A DNA stretch of 40,365 nt from NCBI GenBank assembly GCA_963644855.1, contig CAVIQL010000023.1, positions 1-40,365 of the forward strand, written 5' to 3'. The DNA is from UBA6398 sp963644855. GTDB lineage: Bacteria > Bacteroidota > Bacteroidia > Bacteroidales > Bacteroidaceae. The translations under genes and the position numbers were made by a program. Below, one piece after another: positions 1-8,347 of the stretch (the first letter of the stretch is position 1; every line of letters begins with the position of its first letter). The notes under the pieces are model-generated. The model was given only the letters and a program-made list of their open reading frames with translations, was not told where the DNA came from and ran no database searches.

Positions 1-53
1 CAACCATACCCCGCAAAAATCACAACACATTCCACATACAAAAAAACGACAAA

Positions 54-144
54 GCATATCGTTTTTCTAATGTCCGATATTTTTTAAATAATGTCGGATA
101 TTATTTAAACAATGTCTGACATTGTTTTTACGACATGGGACATT
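54..144 (+). repeat. 21-bp-unit palindromic repeat element, copy 1
   Basis: This AT-rich array has three clear 21-bp units, each with a core like TGTCCGATATT or its complement (TGTCGGATATT, TGTCTGACATT), separated by T/A tracts. It belongs to the same family as the arrays near 5228, 12141, 19106, 27981, 30860 and 32064. Here it lies 5' of lysS, about 165 bases before the start codon, and 3' of whatever precedes the window. No coding sequence is visible in 1-309. Confidence 0.85.
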
Positions 145-276
145 AAAAAACTTGCGCTTTTGGGGGCTTCTCTTATTTCTTCTTTCCTATTATATATATT
201 GTATTAATAGTTGCGAGGTTGCTTGCTAAAACGCCGCCACTTGTATTGTCGTAGCCCGCATATCAGAAAGAATTTG

Positions 277-284
277 TAATTTTG
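277..284 (+). promoter_or_regulatory. Probable -7 promoter element of lysS
   Basis: TAATTTTG matches the Bacteroidetes primary-sigma -7 consensus TAnnTTTG and sits 26 bases before the lysS ATG. No convincing TTTG -33 box is seen at the expected spacing, so this is a moderate call. Between copy 1 of the repeat and this box nothing else was recognised. Confidence 0.4.
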
Positions 285-309
285 CAAGGTAATTACATTA
301 AAGCGCAAA

Positions 310-2037
310 ATGAACGTATTAGATTTGAGTGAACAGGAAATTAACCGTCGGGCGAGTCTTGACGAGTTGAGAAAAATGGGCATTAACCCTTATCCTGCCG
401 AAGAATACCCCACGAATGCATTCTCTACAGATATAAAGGAAAGTTTTGACGACAATGCGGAACAAAAAACGGTTTGTATTGCCGGCAGAATGATGAGCCG
501 CCGCATTATGGGCAAGGCCAGTTTTATTGAAATCCAGGACTCCAAGGGTAGAATACAGGTTTATATTACTCGCGACGGCATTTGCCCGGACGAAAACAAG
601 GACTTATACAACGTTGTATTTAAGCGTCTGCTCGATTTCGGCGATTTTGTAGGAGTGAAAGGCTATGTATTCCGCACCCAAACGGGAGAGATTTCCGTGC
701 ATGCCGAGGAGTTGAAACTTTTGTCGAAGAGTCTTAAACCGCTGCCCGTGGTAAAGGAAAAAGACGGCAAGACTTACGATAGTTTTGAAGACCCCGAATT
801 GCGATATCGCCAACGCTATGTTGACCTTATAGTTAACAAGGGTGTGAAAGAAACTTTTCAGCAAAGGGCAACGGTAATCAATACTATTCGCGAGCAACTA
901 AATGCTATCGGTGCCACAGAAGTGGAGACGCCTACGCTTCAGTCGATTCCCGGTGGAGCAAGTGCGCGTCCGTTTATCACTCACTATAATGCGCTCAATA
1001 TAGATATGTATATGCGTATCGCCACTGAGCTTTATCTAAAGCGTTTGATTGTCGGCGGTTTCGAGGGCGTTTACGAAATTGGCAAGAATTTCCGCAACGA
1101 GGGCATGGACCGTAACCATAATCCCGAATTTACCTGCTTGGAATTCTATATTGCTTACAAGGATTATAATTGGATGATGTCGTTCACCGAACAACTTCTC
1201 GAAAAAGTCTGCATAGCCGTAAACGGTAAGCCCGAACGCGAAATCGACGGCAACATGGTGAACTTCAAAGCCCCCTATCGTCGTTTGCCAATACTCGAAG
1301 CAATTAAAGAAAAGACCGGATACGACCTCGAAGGTAAGAACGAGGAAGAAATACGCGCCATCTGCAAAGAACTCAAACTGGAACAAGTGGACGAAACCTA
1401 CGGCAAGGGAAAAATGATTGATGAAATATTTGGCGAATTCTGCGAAGGCACATACATTCAGCCCACATTCATCATTGACTATCCCGTGGAAATGTCGCCA
1501 CTTACCAAGATGCACCGCTCTAAAGCCGGGCTCACCGAACGTTTTGAGTTGATGGTAAACGGAAAAGAACTTGCCAATGCTTACTCTGAGCTCAACGACC
1601 CTATAGATCAGGAAGAACGTTTCAAAGATCAGATGAGCCTTGCCGACAAAGGCGATGACGAAGCAATGATTATCGACCAAGATTTCCTGCGTGCCTTGCA
1701 ATACGGAATGCCTCCTACAAGCGGTATCGGAATAGGCATCGACCGACTCACAATGCTTATGACTGGCAAAACAACAATTCAAGAAGTTTTGTTGTTCCCG
1801 CAAATGCGCCCCGAAGCCAAGCCACAACGCGACTCCGCCGACAAATATACCGCTATCGGAGTGGCTGAAGAACTTGTTGCTGTGCTTCAGAAAGCAGGCT
1901 ACAATATGGTTGCGGATTTGAAAGACGTAAATCCGCAGAAAATTCAGATGCAAATAGGCGAAGTGGTCAAGAAATATAAACTCGACATCAAGAAACCATC
2001 GGTTGACGAAGTTTCTGAATGGCTTGAAAAACTTTAA
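310..2037 (+). CDS. lysS: Lysyl-tRNA synthetase, class II
   Basis: This cytoplasmic enzyme charges tRNA-Lys with lysine using ATP. The 575 residues show the class II architecture. An N-terminal OB-fold anticodon-binding domain covers roughly residues 52-145 (VCIAGRMMSRRIMGKASF). The catalytic core follows, with motif 2 at 261-275 (FRNEGMDRNHNPEFT) and motif 3 near 475-487 (GIGIDRLTMLMTG). About 70 residues after the core form a C-terminal extension that, from memory, is usual in Bacteroidetes LysRS. The start at 310 matches the family N-terminus (LSEQE..RR..L..L...GI.PYP). It is the first gene of a cluster, with gpsA starting 31 bases after its stop. Long antisense ORFs here are shadows. Confidence 0.97.
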   Translation: MNVLDLSEQEINRRASLDELRKMGINPYPAEEYPTNAFSTDIKESFDDNAEQKTVCIAGRMMSRRIMGKASFIEIQDSKGRIQVYITRDGICPDENKDLYNVVFKRLLDFGDFVGVKGYVFRTQTGEISVHAEELKLLSKSLKPLPVVKEKDGKTYDSFEDPELRYRQRYVDLIVNKGVKETFQQRATVINTIREQLNAIGATEVETPTLQSIPGGASARPFITHYNALNIDMYMRIATELYLKRLIVGGFEGVYEIGKNFRNEGMDRNHNPEFTCLEFYIAYKDYNWMMSFTEQLLEKVCIAVNGKPEREIDGNMVNFKAPYRRLPILEAIKEKTGYDLEGKNEEEIRAICKELKLEQVDETYGKGKMIDEIFGEFCEGTYIQPTFIIDYPVEMSPLTKMHRSKAGLTERFELMVNGKELANAYSELNDPIDQEERFKDQMSLADKGDDEAMIIDQDFLRALQYGMPPTSGIGIGIDRLTMLMTGKTTIQEVLLFPQMRPEAKPQRDSADKYTAIGVAEELVAVLQKAGYNMVADLKDVNPQKIQMQIGEVVKKYKLDIKKPSVDEVSEWLEKL

Positions 2038-2068
2038 CCACAGAACTACAAATAAGCAATTCCTAAAA

Positions 2069-3064
2069 ATGTCGGACTGCGGAAGGATAGGATTAATAGG
2101 TAGCGGAAGTTGGGCCACTGCTATAGCCAAAATTATAATGGAAAATAGCGGCGCACTCAATTGGTTTTTACGTTCAAAAGACGCCATAAACGAATTTAAG
2201 CGTCTCGGACATAATCCAACCTATCTCACCATGGCAAAATTTGATGTTGACAGCATCAATTTCAGCAACGACATAAACGAGGTGGTTTCAAAAAGCGACA
2301 CTGTGATTTTTGTAACGCCGTCGCCCTATCTAAAAAACAATCTAAAGAAGCTCAAAGTTTCGCTAACCGATAAACTTGTGGTTACAGCCATAAAAGGTAT
2401 CGTTCCCGACGAGGATTTGGTGGTTACAGAATATTTTCGACAGATTTACAACGTGCCCGACAACCAATTGGCGGTAATCAGTGGTCCCAGTCATGCAGAA
2501 GAAGTTGCTCTCGGGCGGCTTACTTACCTTACCATCGGTTGCATTGACAAGAAAATGGGAAAAGCACTCGCCGATTTCTTTTCGAGTTCTTACATTAAGA
2601 CTTCTGTCAACAGCGATGTCGTAGGAATAGAATATGCCACGGTGCTTAAAAATGTCTATGCCATAGCTGCGGGAATTTGCAAGGGACTTGGCTACGGCGA
2701 TAACTTTCAGGCTGTGCTCATTTCCAATGCAATAAAAGAGATGAACAGGTTTCTTAAAGCCGTCTACCCTATTGGTCGCGATATAGATGCAACTGCTTAT
2801 CTCGGCGACCTTTTGGTTACGGGTTATTCCAATTTCAGCAGAAACCGCGAGTTTGGTACGATGATCGGGAAAGGATATAGTGTAAAGAGTGCGCAGATTG
2901 AAATGGAAATGGTGGCAGAAGGTTATTATGGCACCAAATGTCTTTACATCATAAACAGACAATTCGGCGTTAATATGCCTATACTTTATGCCGTTTACGA
3001 CATATTGTACAACCATATATCGCCCGCGCTTGAAATCAACCTGCTTACCGACTCGTTAAGATGA
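2069..3064 (+). CDS. gpsA: Glycerol-3-phosphate dehydrogenase [NAD(P)+]
   Basis: This cytosolic enzyme reduces dihydroxyacetone phosphate to sn-glycerol 3-phosphate for phospholipid synthesis. The 331-residue product begins with a Rossmann dinucleotide-binding motif (IGLIGSGSWATAIAK, residues 7-21). It has the family GPSHAEEV motif near residue 140 and the catalytic-lysine region LKNVYAIAAGICKGLGYGDN near 193. An upstream in-frame ATG at 2003 would lie inside lysS. The ATG at 2069, directly before the Rossmann fold, is the better start and leaves a 31-base gap to lysS. pgi follows 25 bases downstream, so the genes are probably co-transcribed. The sequence around the start (AAAATGTCGGAC) resembles the core of the dispersed repeat, possibly by chance. 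Confidence 0.95.
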   Translation: MSDCGRIGLIGSGSWATAIAKIIMENSGALNWFLRSKDAINEFKRLGHNPTYLTMAKFDVDSINFSNDINEVVSKSDTVIFVTPSPYLKNNLKKLKVSLTDKLVVTAIKGIVPDEDLVVTEYFRQIYNVPDNQLAVISGPSHAEEVALGRLTYLTIGCIDKKMGKALADFFSSSYIKTSVNSDVVGIEYATVLKNVYAIAAGICKGLGYGDNFQAVLISNAIKEMNRFLKAVYPIGRDIDATAYLGDLLVTGYSNFSRNREFGTMIGKGYSVKSAQIEMEMVAEGYYGTKCLYIINRQFGVNMPILYAVYDILYNHISPALEINLLTDSLR

Positions 3065-3089
3065 CAGAACAACTAAAATTTCAATTATA

Positions 3090-4442
3090 ATGAAGACAAT
3101 TAGCTTAGATTTTTCAAAGGCAAAGCAATTCGTCAGCGAATCAACCTTTGCCGCAATGCAGAGTAAGTCTATCGAGGCGCAGAAAGCGCTTGAAGCCGGA
3201 ACATGTCCGGGCAACGATTTTCTCGGCTGGCTTCATCTTCCTTCATCAATAAGTGCTGCAGATCTTAAAGCAATCAAAGATTGTGCAGCAGTGCTTCGCC
3301 AGGAATGCGACACCGTTGTAGTTGCAGGTATAGGCGGAAGTTATCTTGGTGCAAGGGCTGTGATTGAAGCATTGTCGAATACTCTTGGTTGGCTTATCAA
3401 TGACAAAAAGAATCCTACCATTCTTTTTGCAGGCAATAGCATTAGCGAAGACTATTTGTATGAACTCACAGAATATTTGAAAGACAAAAAATTTGGCGTA
3501 ATCAATATTTCAAAATCGGGAACTACTACCGAAACAGCCTTGACGTTCCGTTTGCTCAAAAAACAGTGTGAAGACCAAAGAGGAAAAGAGACTGCAAAGA
3601 AAGTAATCGTAGCTATCACCGATGCACGCAAGGGTGCAGCCCGCGTAACAGCAGACAAGGAAGGATACACTTCGTTTGTAATTCCCGACAACGTAGGCGG
3701 TCGTTTCTCCGTGCTTACTCCTGTGGGACTCCTTCCCATTGCATGCGCAGGATTCGATATAGAAGAACTCGTTGCCGGTGCTTGCGACATTGAAAAAGCC
3801 TCTGCTGCCGACGTTCCTTTCGAAGAAAACATCTGTTTGCAGTATGCTGCCGTTCGAAATGCACTCTACAATGAAGGCAAAAAGATTGAAATTCTTGCAG
3901 ATTTCCAACCCAAACTCCACTATATAGCAGAGTGGTGGAAACAACTCTACGGAGAGAGCGAAGGCAAGGACAACAAGGGTATTTTCCCCGCATCTGTTGA
4001 TTTCACAACCGACCTTCATTCAATGGGCCAGTGGATTCAAGAGGGCGAACGTACTATTTTCGAAACCGTATTGAGCGTTGAAGAAGTAAACCATAAGGTG
4101 CTCTTCCCACACGACGACGAAAATCTCGACGGACTTAACTTCTTGGAAGGTCGCAGAGTGGACGAAGTAAACAAAAACGCAGAACTCGGCACACGTCTTG
4201 CCCATGTTGACGGCGGCGTGCCCAATATCCGCGTGATTATTCCCACACTTTCTGAGCGTTATATCGGACAACTTATATATTTCTTTGAACGTGCTTGCGG
4301 CGTGAGCGGAAACATTCTCGATGTAAACGCATTCAATCAACCGGGTGTTGAGGCTTACAAGAAAAACATGTTTGCATTGCTCAACAAACCGGGCTACGAA
4401 AAAGAAAGCGAAGCAATCCGTGCACGTCTTGACAAAGAATAA
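3090..4442 (+). CDS. pgi: Glucose-6-phosphate isomerase
   Basis: Glycolytic and gluconeogenic enzyme that interconverts glucose 6-phosphate and fructose 6-phosphate in the cytoplasm. The 450 residues contain the SIS-fold phosphate-binding segment (NISKSGTTTETALTFR, near residue 138). They also contain the PGI signature region GGRFSVLTPVGLLPIACAG and the C-terminal stretch NAFNQPGVEAYKKNMF, where K-GVEAYKK is conserved. The length of about 450 is that of the short bacterial/Firmicutes-Bacteroidetes PGI class, not the 550-residue class. It is the third gene of the lysS cluster, and the HAD gene starts one base after its stop codon, which implies coupled expression. Confidence 0.96.
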   Translation: MKTISLDFSKAKQFVSESTFAAMQSKSIEAQKALEAGTCPGNDFLGWLHLPSSISAADLKAIKDCAAVLRQECDTVVVAGIGGSYLGARAVIEALSNTLGWLINDKKNPTILFAGNSISEDYLYELTEYLKDKKFGVINISKSGTTTETALTFRLLKKQCEDQRGKETAKKVIVAITDARKGAARVTADKEGYTSFVIPDNVGGRFSVLTPVGLLPIACAGFDIEELVAGACDIEKASAADVPFEENICLQYAAVRNALYNEGKKIEILADFQPKLHYIAEWWKQLYGESEGKDNKGIFPASVDFTTDLHSMGQWIQEGERTIFETVLSVEEVNHKVLFPHDDENLDGLNFLEGRRVDEVNKNAELGTRLAHVDGGVPNIRVIIPTLSERYIGQLIYFFERACGVSGNILDVNAFNQPGVEAYKKNMFALLNKPGYEKESEAIRARLDKE

Positions 4443-4443
4443 T

Positions 4444-5160
4444 ATGTACGAATCGCAACTAAACGAATATCTCAGCAACCACGGCTTTAAGGCACTCGAC
4501 CTTAAAGCCGTGCTCTTTGATATGGACGGCGTTTTGTTTGATTCTATGCCACGCCATGCCAAAGCCTGGGCAAAGGTTTGCAAAGAAAATGGGCTTGATA
4601 TCTCGGAAGAAGAGGTTTACTACCACGAAGGACGCACAGGAGATGACACTATTGACATTTTTGCGCGCAAATATTGGGGGCGGCAAGCCACTGCAGAAGA
4701 AAAGCTGAAGATTTACGATGAAAAATGCAGGGAGTTCAACTCCTATCCTGAGGAATCGCCAAAAATGCCAGGGGCAAAGGAATTGCTCACAAAAGTTCGC
4801 GACGAAAAACTCAAAATCATTGTTGTAACCGGAAGCGGACAAGAATCACTGCTCACGCGTCTGGAACATGGTTACCACGGTTTCTTCAAGCGCGAACTCG
4901 TTGTTTCGAGCCATGATACAAAGCGCGGAAAACCAGCACCCGATCCCTATCTTATGGGATTGGAAAAAGGAGGCATCAAACCTTTCGAAGCTGTGGTGAT
5001 AGAGAATGCGCCGCTCGGCGTAAAGGCAGCCGTTGGTGCAGGGATATTCACAATAGCCGTAAACACGGGTCCGCTAAATCCGCAAGTGCTCAGCGATGCT
5101 GGCGCAAACATTGTATTTCCATCAATGTCGGCTCTTGCCGAAGCATGGCCGCTTTTTTAG
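4444..5160 (+). CDS. HAD-superfamily phosphatase / beta-phosphoglucomutase-like hydrolase
   Basis: A 238-residue cytoplasmic haloacid-dehalogenase family protein. The four HAD motifs are visible: motif I FDMDGVLFDS (nucleophile D26, acid D28), motif II VVTGSG, motif III lysine in KRGKPAPDPY, and motif IV IENAPLGV. The helical cap between motifs I and II is of the beta-phosphoglucomutase/phosphoglycolate-phosphatase (subfamily IA) type. A longer frame begins at 4345 inside pgi, but the ATG at 4444, one base past the pgi stop, gives the expected N-terminus. The substrate cannot be told from sequence. Close linkage to pgi suggests a sugar phosphate, which is inference only. Confidence 0.88.
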   Translation: MYESQLNEYLSNHGFKALDLKAVLFDMDGVLFDSMPRHAKAWAKVCKENGLDISEEEVYYHEGRTGDDTIDIFARKYWGRQATAEEKLKIYDEKCREFNSYPEESPKMPGAKELLTKVRDEKLKIIVVTGSGQESLLTRLEHGYHGFFKRELVVSSHDTKRGKPAPDPYLMGLEKGGIKPFEAVVIENAPLGVKAAVGAGIFTIAVNTGPLNPQVLSDAGANIVFPSMSALAEAWPLF

Positions 5161-5227
5161 CCCAAGCATAATAACATAATTATCACAAAATAAGAAGATT
5201 ACTTTTTTAGAAGGTTTCCCACAAAAA

Positions 5228-5340
5228 TTAGGTCGGACCTCGTTTTTCTGATGTCCGATATTATTTAAACAATGTCCGATATTTTTTAAAAAATATCGGA
5301 CATTATTTTTACGATATGCCTTATATTTTTTACGACATCA
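5228..5340 (+). repeat. 21-bp-unit palindromic repeat element, copy 2
   Basis: Five consecutive units of about 21 bp can be laid out, including GGTCGGACCTCG, TGTCCGATATT (twice), TATCGGACATT and a degenerate TATGCC unit. Positions 5271-5304 form a perfect 34-bp palindrome (arms AATGTCCGATATTTTTT). The copy fills the space between the converging HAD gene and the DUF1294 gene, ending 22 bases from the DUF1294 stop. Confidence 0.9.
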
Positions 5341-5362
5341 AATCACACTATTTTTTCCACCT

Positions 5363-5653
5363 TTATATGAGCATCGGAGTCTGCGACAATTTTGCCAAAA
5401 TCCATATAGCCAAAGCTATTTGTAGCAAAATAATCACAGGCACACCAATGTAAAATTTCTTGTGCTTCGTTTTGTGGCGAAACACTCTCATCGCAAACAG
5501 CGCACCTACGCTCCCGCCAATTGCGGCAAGCATCAAGAGCATTTTTTCGGATATACGCCATTGATTATGTTTGGCTTTGCGTTTGTCTATTCCAAATGCA
5601 ATAAACGTAACAACGTTTATTACAAACAGATAAACCACAATAATGTTCAGCAT
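5363..5653 (-). CDS. DUF1294 family small membrane protein
   Basis: A 96-residue inner-membrane protein recognised as DUF1294. It has an N-terminal hydrophobic helix (MLNIIVVYLFVINVVTFIAF), then the hallmark FGIDKRKAK..N.WRISE followed by a second helix (LLMLAAIGGSVGALFAMRVF). A basic HKTKHKKF stretch and a third helix (VPVIILLQIALAIWIL) come next. The order and the GxDKR.A..WRI.E..L......GG..GA......FRHKT.H..F pattern are those of the family, whose function is unknown. It stands alone, convergent with the lysS cluster, with repeat copy 2 just beyond its stop. Confidence 0.85.
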   Translation of the reverse strand: MLNIIVVYLFVINVVTFIAFGIDKRKAKHNQWRISEKMLLMLAAIGGSVGALFAMRVFRHKTKHKKFYIGVPVIILLQIALAIWILAKLSQTPMLI

Positions 5654-5812
5654 ATCAATTCATGATTTGGAGTTGTGGGAACAGGCTCCCAATAAAATTC
5701 AAATTTACTACAAAAAATCGGATTTCATAGTCCCCTTACCTCACCAAAACCAACTGCTAACCAACCACCATTCAACGCAAAAGTATATACTTCAAGCCAA
5801 CATAGACACAAT

Positions 5813-5848
5813 CAAAAAAGCCCTGCAATCAAAACGACTGCAGGGCTT
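5813..5848 (-). terminator. Rho-independent terminator of the ilv operon
   Basis: Read on the minus strand, a 10-bp perfect stem (AAGCCCTGCA / TGCAGGGCTT) with an 11-base loop is followed by a T-tract (TTTTTTG). It lies 21 bases after the ilvC stop codon. A short plus-strand frame crossing it (5643-5873) is not a credible gene. Confidence 0.85.
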
Positions 5849-5869
5849 GAAATTTCGTTATCCTAAGGA

Positions 5870-6913
5870 TTAGTTGTTCTCGGGACGAAGTTTGCGAACG
5901 GTTTCGCCGGTACGCCACATTTCGCTATCGTGAATAGCTGCAAGTTCTGCGTTAAGTTTCTCACGATAGTCGGGCTTCGAGTTGCTATCGATAGAAATCT
6001 GAGCCTCGTTACCGGTTGCAACACTCTCGTAAAGCTTTTCCATTACCGGCTTAATAGCATCGTGGAAAGGACCCATCCAATCAAGAGCACCACGTTGAGC
6101 GGTAGTAGAGCAATTTGCATACATCCAGTCCATACCGTTCTTACCTACCATAGGAAGAAGACTCTGTGTAAACTCTTCTACAGTTTCATTGAAAGCTTCC
6201 GAAGGAGTATGTCCGTGTGCGCGGAGAGTTTCATATTGTGCCAAGAACATACCTTGTACAGCACCCATCAAAGCACCGCGTTCACCAGTAAGGTCGCTGT
6301 AAGTTTCGCGAGTGAATGTTGTCTTAAACATATAGCCAGAACCAACACCGATGCCCATAGCCATTGTACGCTCTTCAGCCTTGCCAGTTGCATCTTGGAA
6401 CACAGCATAAGAACTATTGATACCACGACCTTCAAGGAACAATGAACGAAGAGAAGTACCAGAACCCTTAGGTGCAACCATGATTACATCAACATCTGAA
6501 GGAGGAACAACATTTGTACGCTCCTTGTATGTGATAGCAAAACCGTGTGAGAAATACAAAGCCTTGCCCTTGGTTACATACTTCTTAATAGTGGGCCAAA
6601 GTTCAATCTGTGCTGCATCGCTCAAAAGCATGCAGATGATTGTGCCTTTCTCTGCAGCTTCTTCTACAGAGAACAATGTTTCACCGGGAACCCAGCCATC
6701 GGCTACACACTTATCATATGTTTTGCTCTTACGCTGACCAACGATTACGTTGAAACCATTGTCGCGAAGGTTCAAAGCCTGACCAGGCCCCTGGATACCA
6801 TAACCGAGAACCGCGATAGTTTCGTCTTTCAAAACCTCGCGGGCTTTGCTCAAAGGAAATTCTTCACGCGTTGCAACTTCTTCAACAACGCCGCCAAAAT
6901 TAATCTTTGCCAT
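5870..6913 (-). CDS. ilvC: Ketol-acid reductoisomerase
   Basis: Second step of valine and isoleucine synthesis: rearranges and reduces acetolactate or acetohydroxybutyrate using NAD(P)H and Mg2+. The 347-residue class I length fits. The Rossmann motif is VLGYGIQGPGQALNLRDNGF (residues 35-54), followed by VGQRKSK, the loop that normally sets cofactor choice. The acidic metal-binding helix segment containing DLTGERGALMG is present, as is the C-terminal knotted helical domain. The frame extends 11 codons upstream, but the ATG at 6911-6913 (MAKINFGGVVEEV) matches the family start. It is the last gene of the ilv operon, 77 bases after the thioesterase gene, and is followed by a strong terminator. 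Confidence 0.96.
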   Translation of the reverse strand: MAKINFGGVVEEVATREEFPLSKAREVLKDETIAVLGYGIQGPGQALNLRDNGFNVIVGQRKSKTYDKCVADGWVPGETLFSVEEAAEKGTIICMLLSDAAQIELWPTIKKYVTKGKALYFSHGFAITYKERTNVVPPSDVDVIMVAPKGSGTSLRSLFLEGRGINSSYAVFQDATGKAEERTMAMGIGVGSGYMFKTTFTRETYSDLTGERGALMGAVQGMFLAQYETLRAHGHTPSEAFNETVEEFTQSLLPMVGKNGMDWMYANCSTTAQRGALDWMGPFHDAIKPVMEKLYESVATGNEAQISIDSNSKPDYREKLNAELAAIHDSEMWRTGETVRKLRPENN

Positions 6914-6990
6914 TTTGTTTTTTGATTTGCGTTCCCTCTGGCTCAAGCACAGGGGAACATGTTATACATGTTTATATATTTTCTGTTTGA

Positions 6991-7758
6991 TCAATTAAAT
7001 GTTACACGGCATGAGCAAGCTTTTTTATAGCCCGCCACACCCGATTCGTCTGATAATATTCGTACATCAACATCATACACGTTCTCTGAAAACTCTTGTC
7101 TGAAAAAAGCCAAGCGGTCGCCATAATGCGCCTCGCCATGATAAGCTATCTCTACCCCAGCAATACTTTTTTTCGAAAACTCCTCAATCGAAAACAAATC
7201 GAGAATATGCTCAATATATCGTATGCTGTTCACATGCTGATTGATATCAATGTCATTATAATAGGCAGTAATCACACGCTCCGGCTCACAATCCTTAACC
7301 CTAATGCGCGAAAAAGGTGCAACATCACACTTTTTTTCCGCATCAACAAAGTTGGCAAAGCCTCCACCTGGAATATTTTCAAGATTTACCGGCATACGTG
7401 TTTCTGTGTTTATCAATGCCCACGTTGTATAAGCATATCCCAATACCGAATTATCAGAACGTGTAATCGCAAAGCAGCGGTCAGTAAACGTTCTGTAGAT
7501 ACTGCGTATCCAAGTCTCTATATAGTATTGCTCATTCACCTTAGGCATATCGTGAACTTCTACAATCATTCGCGAAAGCACCCACGCCAAATTCTGCGGA
7601 AGGAGTTGTTTCATACCGAAACCATGACTATCAGCATGCTTTCCTGCAGCAGCAAGAATTCTATTGCCCAATTCATGCCATGCAAGTTTGCCCGTGAAAT
7701 CTTCCATGAATGGTTCCACAACATAACCGAATTTACTCGATTTTTCCAGCATGCCCAT
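6991..7758 (-). CDS. Acyl-ACP thioesterase (FatA/FatB-like, double hotdog fold)
   Basis: A 255-residue predicted cytoplasmic acyl-acyl carrier protein thioesterase of the Acyl-ACP_TE family. It probably hydrolyses acyl-ACP to free fatty acid. Two hotdog repeats are visible. The N-terminal one includes the stretch GFGMKQLLPQNLAWVLSRM and the pattern WIRSIYRTFTDRCF. The C-terminal one has NDIDINQHVNSIRYIEHIL, where D.N.HVN...Y is the family active-site segment. It lies between ilvN (25-base gap) and ilvC inside the branched-chain amino-acid operon. That arrangement recurs in Bacteroidales as I recall it, and suggests a link between branched-chain 2-keto acid supply and branched fatty acids. That link is inference. 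Confidence 0.87.
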   Translation of the reverse strand: MGMLEKSSKFGYVVEPFMEDFTGKLAWHELGNRILAAAGKHADSHGFGMKQLLPQNLAWVLSRMIVEVHDMPKVNEQYYIETWIRSIYRTFTDRCFAITRSDNSVLGYAYTTWALINTETRMPVNLENIPGGGFANFVDAEKKCDVAPFSRIRVKDCEPERVITAYYNDIDINQHVNSIRYIEHILDLFSIEEFSKKSIAGVEIAYHGEAHYGDRLAFFRQEFSENVYDVDVRILSDESGVAGYKKACSCRVTFN

Positions 7759-7783
7759 TATCTTATACTCCCTTTCTTACAAA

Positions 7784-8329
7784 TCAATTACGAGTGCGGT
7801 TGCGATGCAACAGGTATTCCGTTACAAATTCGCGGCGACTTTTCGTTACAGCGATAGAACCAGAATGTACAAACTGCAATATGCAATCCAATACCTTCAA
7901 ATGTTTGTAAAGACCATTGATTTCTTCGGTAAGCCCTTCTATTGTTACAATAGAATATGTGGGATTTACCTCGACAAACTTTGCTCCAAACATACGAATT
8001 TCCCTCGACACCTGCCTATTTTCAAGCACCACAGGAGTAGAAAGCTTAAAGAGAGCAGTTTCAAGAGTAAAGATTTCGTCTTCGGTAAAGAAATTTGCCG
8101 AAACAACGTCTATAATTTTATCTATCTGCTTTGATATCTTTGAGATAAGTTGTTCTGAAGAATAGCAAGTTATTGTGTAACGGTGCAGCCCCTCTATGCT
8201 CGAAGCCGAAACGTTGAGACTTTCAATGTTGATCTGTCTGCGCGTAAACACAGTAGTTATATGATTGAGCACACCGGGAAGATTCTCCGAATATATTATC
8301 AGAGTATATAATTTCTCGTCTGATTCCAT
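7784..8329 (-). CDS. ilvN: Acetolactate synthase small (regulatory) subunit
   Basis: Regulatory subunit that binds the large subunit and confers valine feedback sensitivity. The 181 residues begin with an ACT domain (LYTLIIYSENLPGVLNHITTVF.RR..NIESLNV, roughly residues 7-80). A second domain carries the IREIRMFGAK-like region and ends with LKVLDCILQFVHSGSIAVTKS, the familiar EF.RSG..A..R pattern of IlvN/IlvH. Its start lies 18 bases after the ilvB stop, as expected of a subunit pair translated from one message. Confidence 0.93.
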   Translation of the reverse strand: MESDEKLYTLIIYSENLPGVLNHITTVFTRRQINIESLNVSASSIEGLHRYTITCYSSEQLISKISKQIDKIIDVVSANFFTEDEIFTLETALFKLSTPVVLENRQVSREIRMFGAKFVEVNPTYSIVTIEGLTEEINGLYKHLKVLDCILQFVHSGSIAVTKSRREFVTEYLLHRNRTRN

Positions 8330-8347
8330 GTCATTAAAGTTTCAACG

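Noticed and set aside
1036..2187. 383-codon minus-strand open frame opposite lysS
   Set aside because: It is antisense to an unmistakable lysS, has no family resemblance, and reflects codon bias of the real gene. The same applies to long antisense frames in ilvB, ilvD, the kinase, trpB, htpG and sprA.
5643..5873. 76-codon plus-strand frame between DUF1294 and ilvC
   Set aside because: It runs across the ilv terminator, overlaps both neighbouring genes' ends, has no Shine-Dalgarno or promoter, and looks like no known protein.
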